From positions 3,841,292-3,905,291 of the forward strand of contig JAESIW010000200.1 of assembly GCA_016802295.1 (NCBI GenBank): DNA of 64,000 bases, in the 5' to 3' direction. Of this stretch, positions 1 through 12,042 are shown one piece after another. Origin of the DNA: Brachionus rotundiformis (lineage: Eukaryota > Rotifera > Eurotatoria > Ploima > Brachionidae). Position numbers and translations under genes: made by a program. The notes below the pieces were generated by a model. It had not been told where the DNA came from. It worked only from the letters and a program-made list of their open reading frames with translations, and searched no databases. Numbering within the stretch: the stretch's first letter is position 1; the number at the start of each line of letters is the position of its first letter.

Positions 1-2016
1 GTATTTACCTAGATATTCCCTGATATGCAAAAATTTTCCAAATAATCGATTTATAAATCTCATTACTTTTTTGGTCATTATTCTCAAGCAATTTTTAAAG
101 AATCTCGTTAAAATAACTCGATTATTCATTTTAAGAAAAAAAATTTAAAAAACCCTTATCGATTCATCGAACCTGATTTTTATCTAATCGATTTGATAAA
201 ATTTAAGGTAGGAGTTTTATGTTGGTGACGAGATTTCCCTAAAATGATTCAGCTAGGCTTTAAAATTATGAACTTAAATTCACCTGAAAATTTGTATAGT
301 TTTGAAAAATAATTTGAAATATTAAAATTTTTTAAATAATAAACAAAATTAACATACGTTTTTAAAAGGTAATTTTCACACAGTATTATGGCTCATTTAG
401 TGTTAGCAAAGTCCTCTGGGTTTGATTTTGAATTTAATTTCTAAATTTGGCTTAAAAAAATTATGATTATTTAATTTATGATAAAACTTTTAAATGAACA
501 AATACTGATCAATTTTTTTCCAAAATTAAAATGTTAATTTATTTGATATAAAAGTTAAACTATATCGTGCAAATAAATTTTTTCTTAGATTAAAAAAACT
601 TGATGAAAGAAATTTAATTAGAAATTTCCAAATAAATCACTAAAGCAATTAAAATAGAATTGATGAGTTTTTTATCAAGACCTGCTTCAAGTCGCTTGAT
701 AATTTTGGAGCCTTAAATATAAGATTTAAATTCTTTTAATAATTAAGAATTACTCGGCTATCAAATATGTATGTTTATCTTTGACACAAAGTTAAGAGAG
801 TATAATTTTGTCTCATAAATAAATAATTAGATGAAGTTTAAAAATTATATTGTTAAAAAAAAAACTAATGACAAAATTTTTGATATTTTTTATTCACTAA
901 AAATAGCTTATCTATCTTATTTTTATTACTTATCATCCTCATTAATCATGAAAAAAATTGAATGTTATTAAATTATTCAGATATTTTTTTTTTAAATTCA
1001 GGAAATATAGACTATCAATATAATAAAAATCCATTTAGTAAAACAGTCATTTTTGACTCAGATTTTTTAATTGCTAAAATAAGTGTTGTAAATCAATTTG
1101 ACAATTTGAGCAATTTATTCGATTTATTGGATTTAAATTCATTCATTTTTCAATTTCAATTTTTCAGTTTTAAATAGTATTTAAAAAAACGAATATTGAA
1201 AAAAAAAATTTCCGGATAGATAAAAATTATCTAAAAATTTTATTTAATTAAAAAATTTGAAAAATAATGTAAATTAAAAATATTTTTAATATTTATTTCT
1301 TATTTTCTTAGAAAATAAAACACACTGTTCCAATAAAAATATTTTTTTAAAATTTTTTTAAGTTAGGTTTATTTTTACACTTATTAAAAAAGTTTCAAAG
1401 CAAATTTGAATTAGTGTTTGAATTATATTGGCCAAAGTTTTTTTTTTAATCTTTTTAAAATTCAAATATTGAATTAAATTTAACTAAAATTTTAATTTAA
1501 ATTCAGATAAACTTTTTGTTTAAATTCGAACTCGACTATAATTTTTATTTAAATCTAAATTTAAATTTAAAAATTAATTATACTATTGGAAATTTTTTTA
1601 TTATTTAATATACAACACCTAAATAGCTAAAATGTTATATTTTTCTAAAATTAATTCTCTCAACATTTGATTTTTTAAAATTAGCATTTCTTTTGATGAA
1701 TTGAATAAAAAATAATTAAAAAATTTTTTGAAATACAATTGACTTGAAATTTAAATAATTTGTTTTAAATATAATAAATTTTATTTTTTAATTTTAAAGA
1801 TACTAACTGAAATTGTAATTAATAACATCAGAAAGATAAAGATATAATAAGCATTGAAATAATATTCAAAAATTTAAGTTTAAATTAAAAACATATTTTA
1901 AATAAAAGTTTTAGATTAAATTAAGTTGATTAAGCATGTTCCGTTCCAAAAAATAAAAATTAAATTCATCTATTAATTTGATAAGGAAATAAATATTTTA
2001 AAATAATAAAATTAAT

Positions 2017-2388
2017 GGGTCTATTTCGTTATGGGATCACTGGTTCAAGTCTTTTCTTTTAAAGATTTAAAAGAAATTTTAATTATTTGTAAATAAGTTT
2101 TTCTCTTTTTAATTTCCTTATCCTTCCAGTGCTTGACTTTACAATAAAGACTTTCGTCAATGTTCAAGGTTCAAGTTTATTACTGATTTTGCTTTGGTTG
2201 CTGAAATTTGAGCAGCCCTGATTTAAGCTTATCTCTCATTGTTTAAAATATCTATATTTAAAGTATCATTTTAGATGTACACTTTTTATTTTAGGTGATC
2301 ATTTTGAAAAAAATTTTAATTAATTAGTACACATATTTTTGGTTCACTTAAAAAGTGAACCCAACTGACCACATAACGCAATAGACCC
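2017..2388. mobile_element. MITE with GGGTCTA inverted ends and 8-bp target duplication
   Basis: The left end begins GGGTCTATTTCGTTATGGGA. The reverse complement of the right end begins GGGTCTATTGCGTTATGTGG. The two ends therefore form imperfect terminal inverted repeats of about 30 bp, continuing to GGTTC on both sides. The element is flanked by an exact 8-bp duplication, AAATTAAT, at 2009-2016 and 2389-2396. No coding capacity is visible, so it is non-autonomous. An 8-bp duplication is compatible with hAT, P or Merlin-type transposases; I cannot choose between them. Two related copies lie at 22947-23438 and 62620-62902. Confidence 0.8.
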
Positions 2389-2429
2389 AAATTAATGCCT
2401 TTTTATTATTATATTTTTTTCTTTTATAC

Positions 2430-2611
2430 GCTCCTTGAGGAGTTTATGGTCATTACTTTTTTTTCGTATTCTTTTCATTCCAAGTACATGCCCAAGCCAA
2501 CGCAGTCTTTTGTTTTTGATTCATTAACTCATTAGCTCTGACTTGGTTCTTCTGTACAGCTCATTGTTCGGCAATATTTTAGGACAGTGTGCCCCAAGAA
2601 TCAAGTCAATT
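2430..2611 (-). mobile_element. non-LTR retrotransposon remnant (C-terminal RT region)
   Basis: Minus-strand translation gives ILGAHCPKILPNNELYRRT and, after a small frame change, RLRWLGHVLGMKRIRKK. These match the conserved 'RRILGIHWPxxIxNEELYRRT ... RRLRWLGHVLRM' segment near the C-terminus of many LINE ORF2 proteins. The reading frame is broken and only about 60 residues remain, so this is a dead fragment. Confidence 0.75.
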
Positions 2612-4139
2612 TTGTTGATTATATTTATTTATAATATTTGATTACATGCTGACTTGAATACAAAACAGCAAGTGATAAGCTAAGACATTCTCAAGATAAT
2701 ATTAATTTAAGCTGCCAATTTCATTTTTTAAATATTTCAAATTTTTTAAATATTGGTCCACCATTATGAAAAATCTAAATTAGCTATTTTCTAAAATATA
2801 TGTTTGTTTCAATCAAAGCTTATTTTACTGAATATCAGGATACAAAATTAATTAAATGATTCTGATAAATTTCTGATAGAGTTCTTATTAAGTGTATAGA
2901 GGCGAATATTGAAAAATGAATTTTTACTAATTCAGTACAGATCTGACTGGAATTAGTTTTTTTATTATTATCTTAAAACTTATTTGTAAACAAATCATTC
3001 AAAAATTTGTATTTTATTTAAAAATTAATCTGAATAAACAATTTTGTTAGCCCTTTTTCTGTCAAGATTTTCATCATTATAGATACAACTTATTACTCAT
3101 TCACTTGAAGACTCTCTATAGATACAATATTTAAATAGCCTCATTACTTTGGCTATTTTAAATCTTTGTTATATATTAACTAAGATAATAAAATAAATAA
3201 TACTTATTGCCAAAATCATTAAATTTTAATTTTTAATCGGTGCATTTATAGTCTTGTTCACTGGATCACCTAATTTTTAATAATTGATAAAAATTTAAGG
3301 CCAAGAAGTTATAAGTGCATTAACATTTAATATTTGTCCAGATAAGAGTGTGGTACAACACTTAAAGGTTAATTAGAAAGTTTGATTAAACCAATTTTGT
3401 CTAAATACGAAAAATTAGGAAAAGGGAGTTTTAAAAAAAAATTTTCAAGATATTTTTATTATTTTTTAGAAAGCATTTTTTAAAAGATTTTTCTAAATTT
3501 AAAGAACAAAAAAAATATTTAAAACTAACTGTAGCCATTAGATCATCGAAATTCTAATTATTAATTTTAAAAATCAAGCAGGAAAAAGAATACAATTACA
3601 ATTTTAGTTAGAACTAAAATTCGAAAAAAAAAATACATTAAAAAAATAATAATAATTTAAAAATCAAATAGAAAATTGATCAATATTTTAAAGCTTGACA
3701 ATTTTCTTAAAATCTTATCAATCAATTAATGGAAAAATGAGGCCCAAATTACAAATAAATATTTAATCTGTCTAGAACTCATTTTGGCGCCTAAGTTTAA
3801 TAAAACCAAAAAAAAATTTTTTTTTTTTTATTTCTTTTTTTTATTAAAAAATTTTTAATAAAATCTTATGCGGCCGGTAGTCAACTGATATAAAAATTAA
3901 TATTTATTAAGAAAAATGCTGAATCATTAGCTTCAATTCGATTGCTCTGTCTACGCTAAATTTTAATTTAATTTTGTATTAAAAAAAAAAAACATGTTTG
4001 GAACTAAATCTAATTTTTGAACCATTCTTTCGGGCCTAACTAAATCGTTGACCAAAAGTTATTAAAAAATAAATAATTGGATTTGTTTTCTTTTTTATGT
4101 TCTTTCTATTTAAACATATTTGAATTATGATTTCTAAAT

Positions 4140-5810
4140 CTATGACGAGTAGAGGGTCTTTTGTAAATGAGTGGCCTTTTCGTCTCCTACATCATTTAAA
4201 ACAATGGTGACCACATTGACACCAATGCCCCAATTTTCGATATCTTTATTGACCAAATCGGTGGGCAAGTTCTCTTTGCCGTAACCTCTGGCCCATATTC
4301 TCACAGTCTTATTGGCTTTGAGTACTAAATTAGGTGGAAATTTGAACACTATATCTTCTTTGGAGTCTACTCTTCTCTTCAAAACCCAGTTGGTCATTGA
4401 AATGTCCTTGTTTCGACTTGTGTTCTCTAGGATGATTACTTTGCCGTCTGGGCTGCATTCGGCTATTGACACTGGGCCCTTGGCACTTCGTTGAAATGTA
4501 GTCTTGGAGCTCATCTCTGAACTGGTCAATTTGTAGTCGTGTGGCTCTGGCACAAATTGTTCGACTAGGTTGTACACTGGACGAGAGTAGGTTGGCTCTG
4601 GTGGTTGTCTGGTAGAACGGGTCTCCTCGCTCTCCAACAAGCGGCGATAGGTATTTATCTCGAACTCAAGAGAAGTCTTGTTGTTCATTAGCTCGTCATA
4701 GTCGCCCATTAGCTCTTGTAGTTTGGCTTTAAGCTCGCTTATTTCTCTGTCTTGGGCGTCCAGAGTTAGACCATTGTTTCGTCTGGCCGCATCAAGGTCC
4801 TCTTCTAGCTGGCTAAGACGCATTATCAAATTGGCGTTGGCCTGTTTAAGATCGTTGAATTCGCGCTGGTTGTCGTCAAGAGAGGCGCGCAATGATGAAG
4901 TATTGTCCACTTGAGTAACACTGGACATTAGCTCAGCTTGTCTCTTGGCCTGTTGGGTTATTTCTTCTGTCTTGACCTTGTACCATTCTTCTAGTTCGCG
5001 TTTTTGTTGTTCATTTAGGTCCTCGAAGTCGCCGCGGATGTCGCGGATGGCCCGTTCGAGCTCATGTCGGTAAAATTGGGCCGGATCTATGTGCGCTCCG
5101 GCTTGTAATGAGCGCAATTCGGCCATTTCTTGTTCATGAATGGCATTCAAGAACGGAATCTGCTCCTCCAATGTTTGCTTCTCGTTCTCCAATCTGACTC
5201 GTTTAAGGGTCTCGCTGTCCAAGTCGGATAGCAAACGCTGCAAGTCCTCGTTCAAGCGGGCCACCTCACGCTTGTACTTTTCAATATCGGACTCGGCGTC
5301 TTTTATTTGACGTCGCAACAAATCCAACTCGACCTGGTTCTCCTGGAGCAAAAATTCCAAATTGCTTATTTTGTTCTTGTCTCCTTGGATTTGGTTAAGA
5401 GCGTCGTCATATTGGCGCTTGAAGCTCATGGCTTCATATTCGCTACGCTTGGCCTTTATTTCGGACATGGCTTTTTCGCGTGTGGTATCATCAATGGTGG
5501 CTCTGGCCTCCAACAATTCTGGCTCGTATCTCTCCTTGATTCGGCGTGACTCCTCGCCCCATCGCTGTCTGAGCTCTTCCAATTCGGCGAGCAACTTCTT
5601 GTTCTGGCCCTCCAAAAACTTAACTCTGTCTATGTACTTGGCAAATCTGTCGTTCAACTGGCTCAGTGTTTCTTTCTCTTGGTCGCGCTTTTGCTTTATC
5701 TGCGCTACTGCTAGGGCGTTCATTGGCGCCAATTGGTCGTCTCCGTGCGCCAATCGCACTCCACGCTCAATTACGGTGTTCTTAATTCGAACTGTCTCTG
5801 CCATTTCCAA
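4140..5810 (-). CDS. Cytoplasmic intermediate filament protein with lamin tail domain
   Basis: A 556-residue structural protein expected to form cytoplasmic intermediate filaments. The head covers residues 1 to about 45. A long coiled-coil rod runs from about 46 to 398. It opens with the helix initiation motif LNDRFAKYIDRVKFLEGQN (52-70) and closes with the termination motif TYRRLLESEETR (387-398). The rod is about 350 residues, the lamin-like length typical of protostome cytoplasmic IFs with the extra heptads in coil 1B. A lamin-tail Ig-like domain occupies about 443-550. There is no C-terminal CaaX box and no clear nuclear localisation signal, which argues against a nuclear lamin. The whole CDS is one exon, unlike most neighbours, and it is far more GC-rich than its surroundings. 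The ATG follows a TTTAG-like possible acceptor about 35 nt upstream, so a 5' UTR intron is possible. Confidence 0.93.
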   Translation of the reverse strand: MEMAETVRIKNTVIERGVRLAHGDDQLAPMNALAVAQIKQKRDQEKETLSQLNDRFAKYIDRVKFLEGQNKKLLAELEELRQRWGEESRRIKERYEPELLEARATIDDTTREKAMSEIKAKRSEYEAMSFKRQYDDALNQIQGDKNKISNLEFLLQENQVELDLLRRQIKDAESDIEKYKREVARLNEDLQRLLSDLDSETLKRVRLENEKQTLEEQIPFLNAIHEQEMAELRSLQAGAHIDPAQFYRHELERAIRDIRGDFEDLNEQQKRELEEWYKVKTEEITQQAKRQAELMSSVTQVDNTSSLRASLDDNQREFNDLKQANANLIMRLSQLEEDLDAARRNNGLTLDAQDREISELKAKLQELMGDYDELMNNKTSLEFEINTYRRLLESEETRSTRQPPEPTYSRPVYNLVEQFVPEPHDYKLTSSEMSSKTTFQRSAKGPVSIAECSPDGKVIILENTSRNKDISMTNWVLKRRVDSKEDIVFKFPPNLVLKANKTVRIWARGYGKENLPTDLVNKDIENWGIGVNVVTIVLNDVGDEKATHLQKTLYSS

Positions 5811-6077
5811 TCTCTTTATTTGGTCTTTTTATCTAAACCTAAACAGGTGATGATTTTAGTCAGAGATTTTTTTTATTTTGTCTTAACCCCCTCCTTTCCT
5901 TTGCCAACAAAAAACAGCTAAGAAAAATAATATTTAAAATCCTATAAATAAATATTCGTATTGACCGAGCTACAATATTGAAATAATATATTTATATTAA
6001 ATAAATGACCCTTGATTAATTAAAATTTTATTTATTAAATATAAACTTTATTTAAGCTGATTTTGTTTTGTTTTGAG

Positions 6078-6134
6078 GCGATCGTGTATGCTGGCTGACC
6101 GAGTCATGCTAATACCGGGCCAAACACGAATCGC
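6078..6134. other. GC-rich imperfect hairpin upstream of the filament gene
   Basis: GCGATCGTGT at 6078-6087 pairs with ACACGAATCGC at 6124-6134, with one bulged base. The loop is about 36 nt and contains GCTGGCTGACCGAGTCATGC. The segment stands out as a small GC-rich island in AT-rich DNA, about 270 bp before the start codon of the minus-strand filament gene. A promoter element or 5' UTR exon is possible. No tRNA or known RNA family was recognised. Confidence 0.35.
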
Positions 6135-9100
6135 GTTCTTGTTTATTTTACATTTTATTACTAAAAAAATACAGTCAAAATAAAGAAAAAATTTATATTT
6201 ATATATTTATCAAAAAATATATATCTATATGAATAATAAAAATAAAACTAAATCTTAGTTTTTATATCCGTCTAGTTATTCTCTCAAGCCCACCATTCTA
6301 TAAATATAGTCAATAGTCGACTAGGTGTGTAGTTTAATAGTTTAAATAGAGAAATATGTGTTGTTATTTTTGAATAAACATTATTAAAAAAATATATGGA
6401 TTTAGTGGTCTAGATCGAGCTTTAGGTTAATAGTTGAAAGCCCTCAAAATAGGTATTAATTAAATGCAGTATTTAATCTGTACAGTAATTTAACACTAAC
6501 TCGATCAATTATGCTTGTTATAGCTTGGTATTTGGAAAGGATTATGAGATTGGTCTAAAACTATCGAGGCCTAGTTTTATAAATTAAATGTCATTTGCTC
6601 CAATTTGCTACTTAACCACATCTAAACCGGTTCTATTTATTGGCTACACTTGAGCCAGATAGACAATGTTAATTTTTGTATAGAAGCCACTTTAGTTGTT
6701 GACTTGGTTTAGTTAATAAAAAATAAAATAGAGCCTGCTGATATTTTTAAAAATTAAAACAAACTCCTGAAAATAAAATTTAGCTTGAGACCAATAGTGG
6801 ACAATTGCTTAAAATTTAGAATTAAATTAATTCATTTTATATTCAAATATTAAAATATTGATTTATGCTTTTGGATAGATTTTATTTAGAACAAAAATAG
6901 CTGAGAATAAACACAGCCAGGTAGGCATACTCGGTTTAGTTCCTTGAAAGCCTGTAAGAAATTTGCTTAGTCTAATTAAGGAAGAATACTCCTTGGCCAA
7001 ATTTGAACAAAAAAATAAATAAATAAAGATAAATCATTGATTTTTTTTTCATTTTTTTATCGTGATATTCATATTTTTTTTTGATTAGTTTTCTATTAGA
7101 TCTGAACTTTCTCATATAAACAAAATCCTAAATAAATAAAACACATGTGATCAAAAAGATTCCAAATAGATAAGGTCGTGGATAAATATTAAATTTTATT
7201 TAGATAGCCTAGCGCAAAAAGAAAAGAAATTTGGCCAATTTAACACCTTCACGTGTTCAAACAGAGCCCTGAGCATCATTAACAAAAAATTTGATTATCT
7301 ATTAAATAAAGCGCAATTCCGCTTGGGCCGCTAGGCTCCAAAGATTGGCATATGGCTCATCTGCATTGCTAAGCCTGCTTTATCAAAAATAAATTAGAGA
7401 TAGCTCCGGGCTCCGTAATTCTCAGAAGGGCGTCAATTAAAAACGCTTTATCTAAAAATTAAAATAATTAACTAAATGATTAGTAATTGGAACAAGATAA
7501 ATCAGTGCAGCTTAGAATAATCATAATTTAGACCTGACTGGCTATCCAGTTGTCAGCTCATAAAAATTTTTAATTATTTTTCAGGTATTTTTTAATATTT
7601 TATGCACAAGAAAATTAATTCGATTGAAATTATGGCTAATAAAATATGAAGATAAAGTTAAAACTTAAGAAAAAAAAAGAAAGAAAATAGTAAACCTTCT
7701 AAAGCCAATTTACTTGTAAATTAATAGTGAAGAAACAAAAAATTATTGTTTAAAAATTTGAAGGGCCTCTCTTTTCCGGGCTTCTTTAATATTTTTTTTC
7801 GGAGGCCAAAAATTAAAAATATATTGTCTCTTAGAGAAACGAGAGGTGAGCTAGGCCGAGTCGACAAAACTAGAAATCTTGCCACTACAAATAAACTTAA
7901 GTGACAAAATTTATTTTTTTTCTACAAAGCTAATAGAAATTGGTTAATTTGAAAATAAAAAATTGATTTTTAAACCATATTATACAAATAGTTTAAATTA
8001 TAAAAAAATTATTCAAATTACTTTCTCTTGTATTTGATAATCACTAGTCAAATTAAATATTATCTAGAGGGTCATAAATTGTGCAACACTCTCTCTTAGC
8101 TATCAAATTATTCGAAAATAATTTAAAAACAAATTTACAGAATTAAATTCATTTATGTTCATAGCGTTCTGAAGAGAGAACGCCTTAATATTTTTTTTTA
8201 TTTTGCCATGATTAAATTAATAATTTTGGCATAATTGTTTCAAAAGAGCCCGGTGCACGAATTTCTTTGCCTACGCTGGTGTCTTAGCAACAAAAATTCC
8301 AATTTTCCTTCTCTCTTTTTTTAATTTCCGTCTTTTCAGTCACAAAATGTCTTAACACTGTCCATTAAAGGAAAAAGTTTTTTAATTTATTTAAAAAATA
8401 GATAGACTATATAAACAAAATTTAAAATACCGATAATTTTTATCTATAATGTCTTGAATTTTATAACATTTTTGTAACTAGCAACCCAACACTTAGCTGA
8501 AATATGATACAAAATATTCATGAGATATCTATTTGTAAGTTTTCGGCTTCTTCCCCCCTCTATTGACTCGTTCATCAAGCTAGCTGTTTTGGAATTAATT
8601 TGCATTTTAGCTTTAATCGAGCCCCGGTGGAATAAAGACTATTTATTTCAGAAATAATTTATTAAACAAATAAAAAGCCCTGCCAAGGAGATAAATTAGG
8701 AGAATGCTTTTCTTGGTCCTGGCTATGTGAGTTTGCGTGAAGCCTTGTGAACAAGAACAATGTTCTAAAAAGCTTCGTGCGCACTAATAATCCTTAACAA
8801 GAATAATTAAGCCTTTCTTTTCTAAAGCCTAATTGAATTTTTTGAAAATAAAAACTCTTTTTTTTTGTTGAATTTTGGTCTTGAAAATAAATTTTTAGCA
8901 TTGCTTTTTAAACAAAAAATAAAAATCTTTCTACAAGTAAACCTTTTAGAACAAGATTTTAACTTAATTGAAAATGAAGAATAACATTCTGAACCATTTT
9001 GCTTAAATGAAGATATTCCATTTGCTTGTTTTGTTTCAGCTAATTTAAAATTGTATACTCTAGCCAGGTATCTTAGGAGCCCACGTCAAACAAAAAATTA

Positions 9101-12027
9101 AAAGCTATATGCCTAAATTGTTTCGTTTCGAATTTGATTATGATCAATATGTTTTTAAATATTCGTATCAGGGAGCATAAGGCTGAATTTTGGATAGAGA
9201 AAAAAAAATGTCAGAATAAGATAACAATATGATCATTGCTTTAGATAAGCCGTAGCTTGAATTGAAAATCAAGCGATTTATTGAATGATTTTAAGAATTA
9301 ATTGTCTTATCTCAATCAGATATCGATAAGAAATTATTTCAATATATTTAATCTAATTGAGTACTAGATAGCGATCGCAGTTAAGCTTTTTGCCACTAGG
9401 CATTATTATCAATAGGTTTTAAAATTTTGGTAAACAAATGCTTTGACAAATGATAGCTTAATGCGATGCTTTGTTTGCTGATCGTATCTAAATTGAGTTT
9501 AAATTATTTTAATTATTTAACAAATTCCGAAAGAGATAAATTTTGAAAACAAAATTAAAAAAGTGAATTTTGTTTTATGGTATTGTATTGATTTTTGTTT
9601 ATAAATGAGACCGATATTTAGTCTATTAATAGTAAAATAACTTAGTTTTCATCAATTTTAAGATGGTATGGTTATTTTTGTTTTCTTATCAATAAATTAT
9701 TTAAAAAAAGCTTAAACAAAAAATATTTTTTTAATTTCTATTAGGTGCTGATAGTTGACTAGTGTCGGATAAATCTTTAAATAATTTAATTTGTATATAT
9801 TTAAAAAGAAAATAGTTACTTCATAAATTAGCATTTGTTATTAAAAGCAAATGATCTTTGAGTTCTGAACTTGGAAATTGTTTTTTAAAACATATGATTA
9901 AATCATTTGCATATGATAAACTCGTTTGTGTATTTAATATCTTTTAGCCTAATGAAACTAAATTTCTATTTAAAGATTATCTGCCATATCCTCAAACTAC
10001 CTATTTCAATCAAAAACCAATTGATACTCTTATCTATTGATTTTATAATTACTTCACGAAATATTTAATAAATTAATGAGCTTTTTTATCTCAATATCAT
10101 GAAAGAGCTTACTGCATGAATTCAAGAACAAGCAGTTTTAAAGATACTTTAAGTTACAACTCTCTTTGTTCGCTTATACTTAGTGAAATAATAGCTATTA
10201 TGATATTTAAGTATAACAAGTATTACATAAAAACGTGAAATATTGTTGAAAAAGTTGCATGGAGTATAATACCCACAAAAATGCATTCAAATCAACAAAA
10301 ATAAATTTGTTTCATTAAATATTTAAATACTGACAAATATGATCTATAGGCAAATTTATCTTTTCCCTACTGTAGCTATAGATCATAAGTTTTAAAAATG
10401 AGAAAAAAGAAAAAGTCAATTAAAGTTTTAGTAAAAAATAGAATTAGAAAAAAAAAATGTTTAATTCAATAATTAAATTTAAAAGCTTTTTTTTAGAATT
10501 AAAAAAATTATTTTCTATAAATATTTTAGCTATTTAAATACGGATATTAGTCGATAAATAAACTTGGCTTGAAAGAATAGGATTACGTTCTTTTTAATGA
10601 ATGTCAATAAAAGGTGTTTTCTATAGCCCCCTCGAATATGATTTTTAAAGAAAATACTCAAAATCATCAAATTTCTTTTTAATATTTCTAAAAAAGCTTA
10701 AACAATATTAGTAAGCTTTCATAAATTGCGTTATTTATTAGGTAAATTTAGCTAATCAAAAACGATTGCTATTCCTTTAGGATGTATCTTGAATGAACAA
10801 AATCTAATTCTGGTGAGATTTTCTTAGTTAAACGATCATTAATTAAATTTATAATAATATGTCAAATGAGTCCTTTAATTGACAAACCTAATCCGTTCAA
10901 AAAGACGCCTTGCCAATATCCAGCATAAATCACAAAAGTTTTGATTAAAATTTTAATTAAATTTTACGTAATAGAAGCCTTGATGAAAATAGAAAATTAA
11001 ACTTGAGCATATTTCTTATATGAAAAAAAAGTACATGGAGCAAATAATAATTTGAAGAAGTTATTTAACTTGAGAAAATAAGAAATATTTATACTATTTT
11101 AATCAAAATCTAGTTTAAGTAGGAAAAATAATTTCAGGTACAATTCCTGGATCTTGTTCTATAGTTAAATGTGTTTAAATTATAAAATATTTTATTTTTA
11201 TTGTAAAAATTGAAAAACAAAAATTTCTAATATATTTGGCTGGCTGATGTTTAAAGAAGCCAAATATGCGCTACAATATTTTATTTTTTGATTATTTAAT
11301 TTAGAAAAAAAATAATAATTGAAAAAAATAAATAGAATAATTTAAAGCAAAAAAAAATTAAAATTTCTTTTTTATTTTTACAAAGCAAAAAATTAGTAAA
11401 CCCCGAAAAATAAATAAAACCGTATCTTTTAGAAAGAATTTGATTTTATTTCTTAATAATTTAAATTGTAGTAAATAGAGCTTAAATTGGCAAATTTTTT
11501 AAATTGTTAACTTTTTAATTGGGATAATACTCTCTTAAACGCTTCAATAAGCCGTATCGTGCTGATTTTTCTTTCTATTCAGATACTAACCGGTTCAGTG
11601 ATAGGAAAGAAAATAGAACTTTTGGTTATGGTATTTTGTTATAGGTGAGCCGAATATAATAACTCTTTAAATGATAACACTTAAATTTTTATACTTTGTA
11701 AATGAATCATAGATTACAGATAAACACTAACATTTGCTATGTGTTATTAGATTGACATTAAATTATGTTTTTTTGAAAAAAATTCAAATTTTTTGGAGTT
11801 TATTTGGAATATCATAAACAAATACTTTTTTTTATGAAAAAAATGTGTGCAGTCTTGAATTAATCAAATTTAAAAAGAATTATTAAAAAAGAAGAAGATT
11901 TTTTTTTATAAAAATATGTTGAATCTACAGATTTATTTTAAATATTTCAAAATTTGCTCTTTAATCTCAGCTCATAAGAAAACAGATTTTTTCTTGTTTA
12001 TTCGTCTAAAAGTTTATCTATTCTCTA

Positions 12028-12042
12028 TCTCTCTCTCTCTCT
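12028..12042. repeat. (CT)n microsatellite
   Basis: Short CT dinucleotide run embedded in T-rich DNA. A second, longer CT tract lies at 52952-52976. Confidence 0.8.

Larger units (their letters stand above)
1..4139. other. AT-rich intergenic DNA at the left edge
   Basis: No convincing exon was found here. The short open frame near 962-1177 is low-complexity Phe/Asn/Leu-rich and has no recognisable family or splice context. Two features stand out: a 372-bp MITE at 2017-2388 and a non-LTR reverse-transcriptase scrap at 2430-2611, both listed separately. The rest is A/T-rich sequence with homopolymer runs. Confidence 0.7.

Noticed and set aside
962..1177. 71-codon plus-strand ORF
   Set aside because: Phe/Asn/Leu-rich composition from AT-rich DNA, no splice context and no recognisable motif.
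4140..5810. Calling the filament gene a nuclear lamin
   Set aside because: No CaaX box and no nuclear localisation signal after the rod; the lamin-tail domain also occurs in protostome cytoplasmic filaments.
4312..5921. Plus-strand open frames overlapping the filament gene
   Set aside because: They are antisense shadows of a high-quality intermediate-filament CDS and show no family features.
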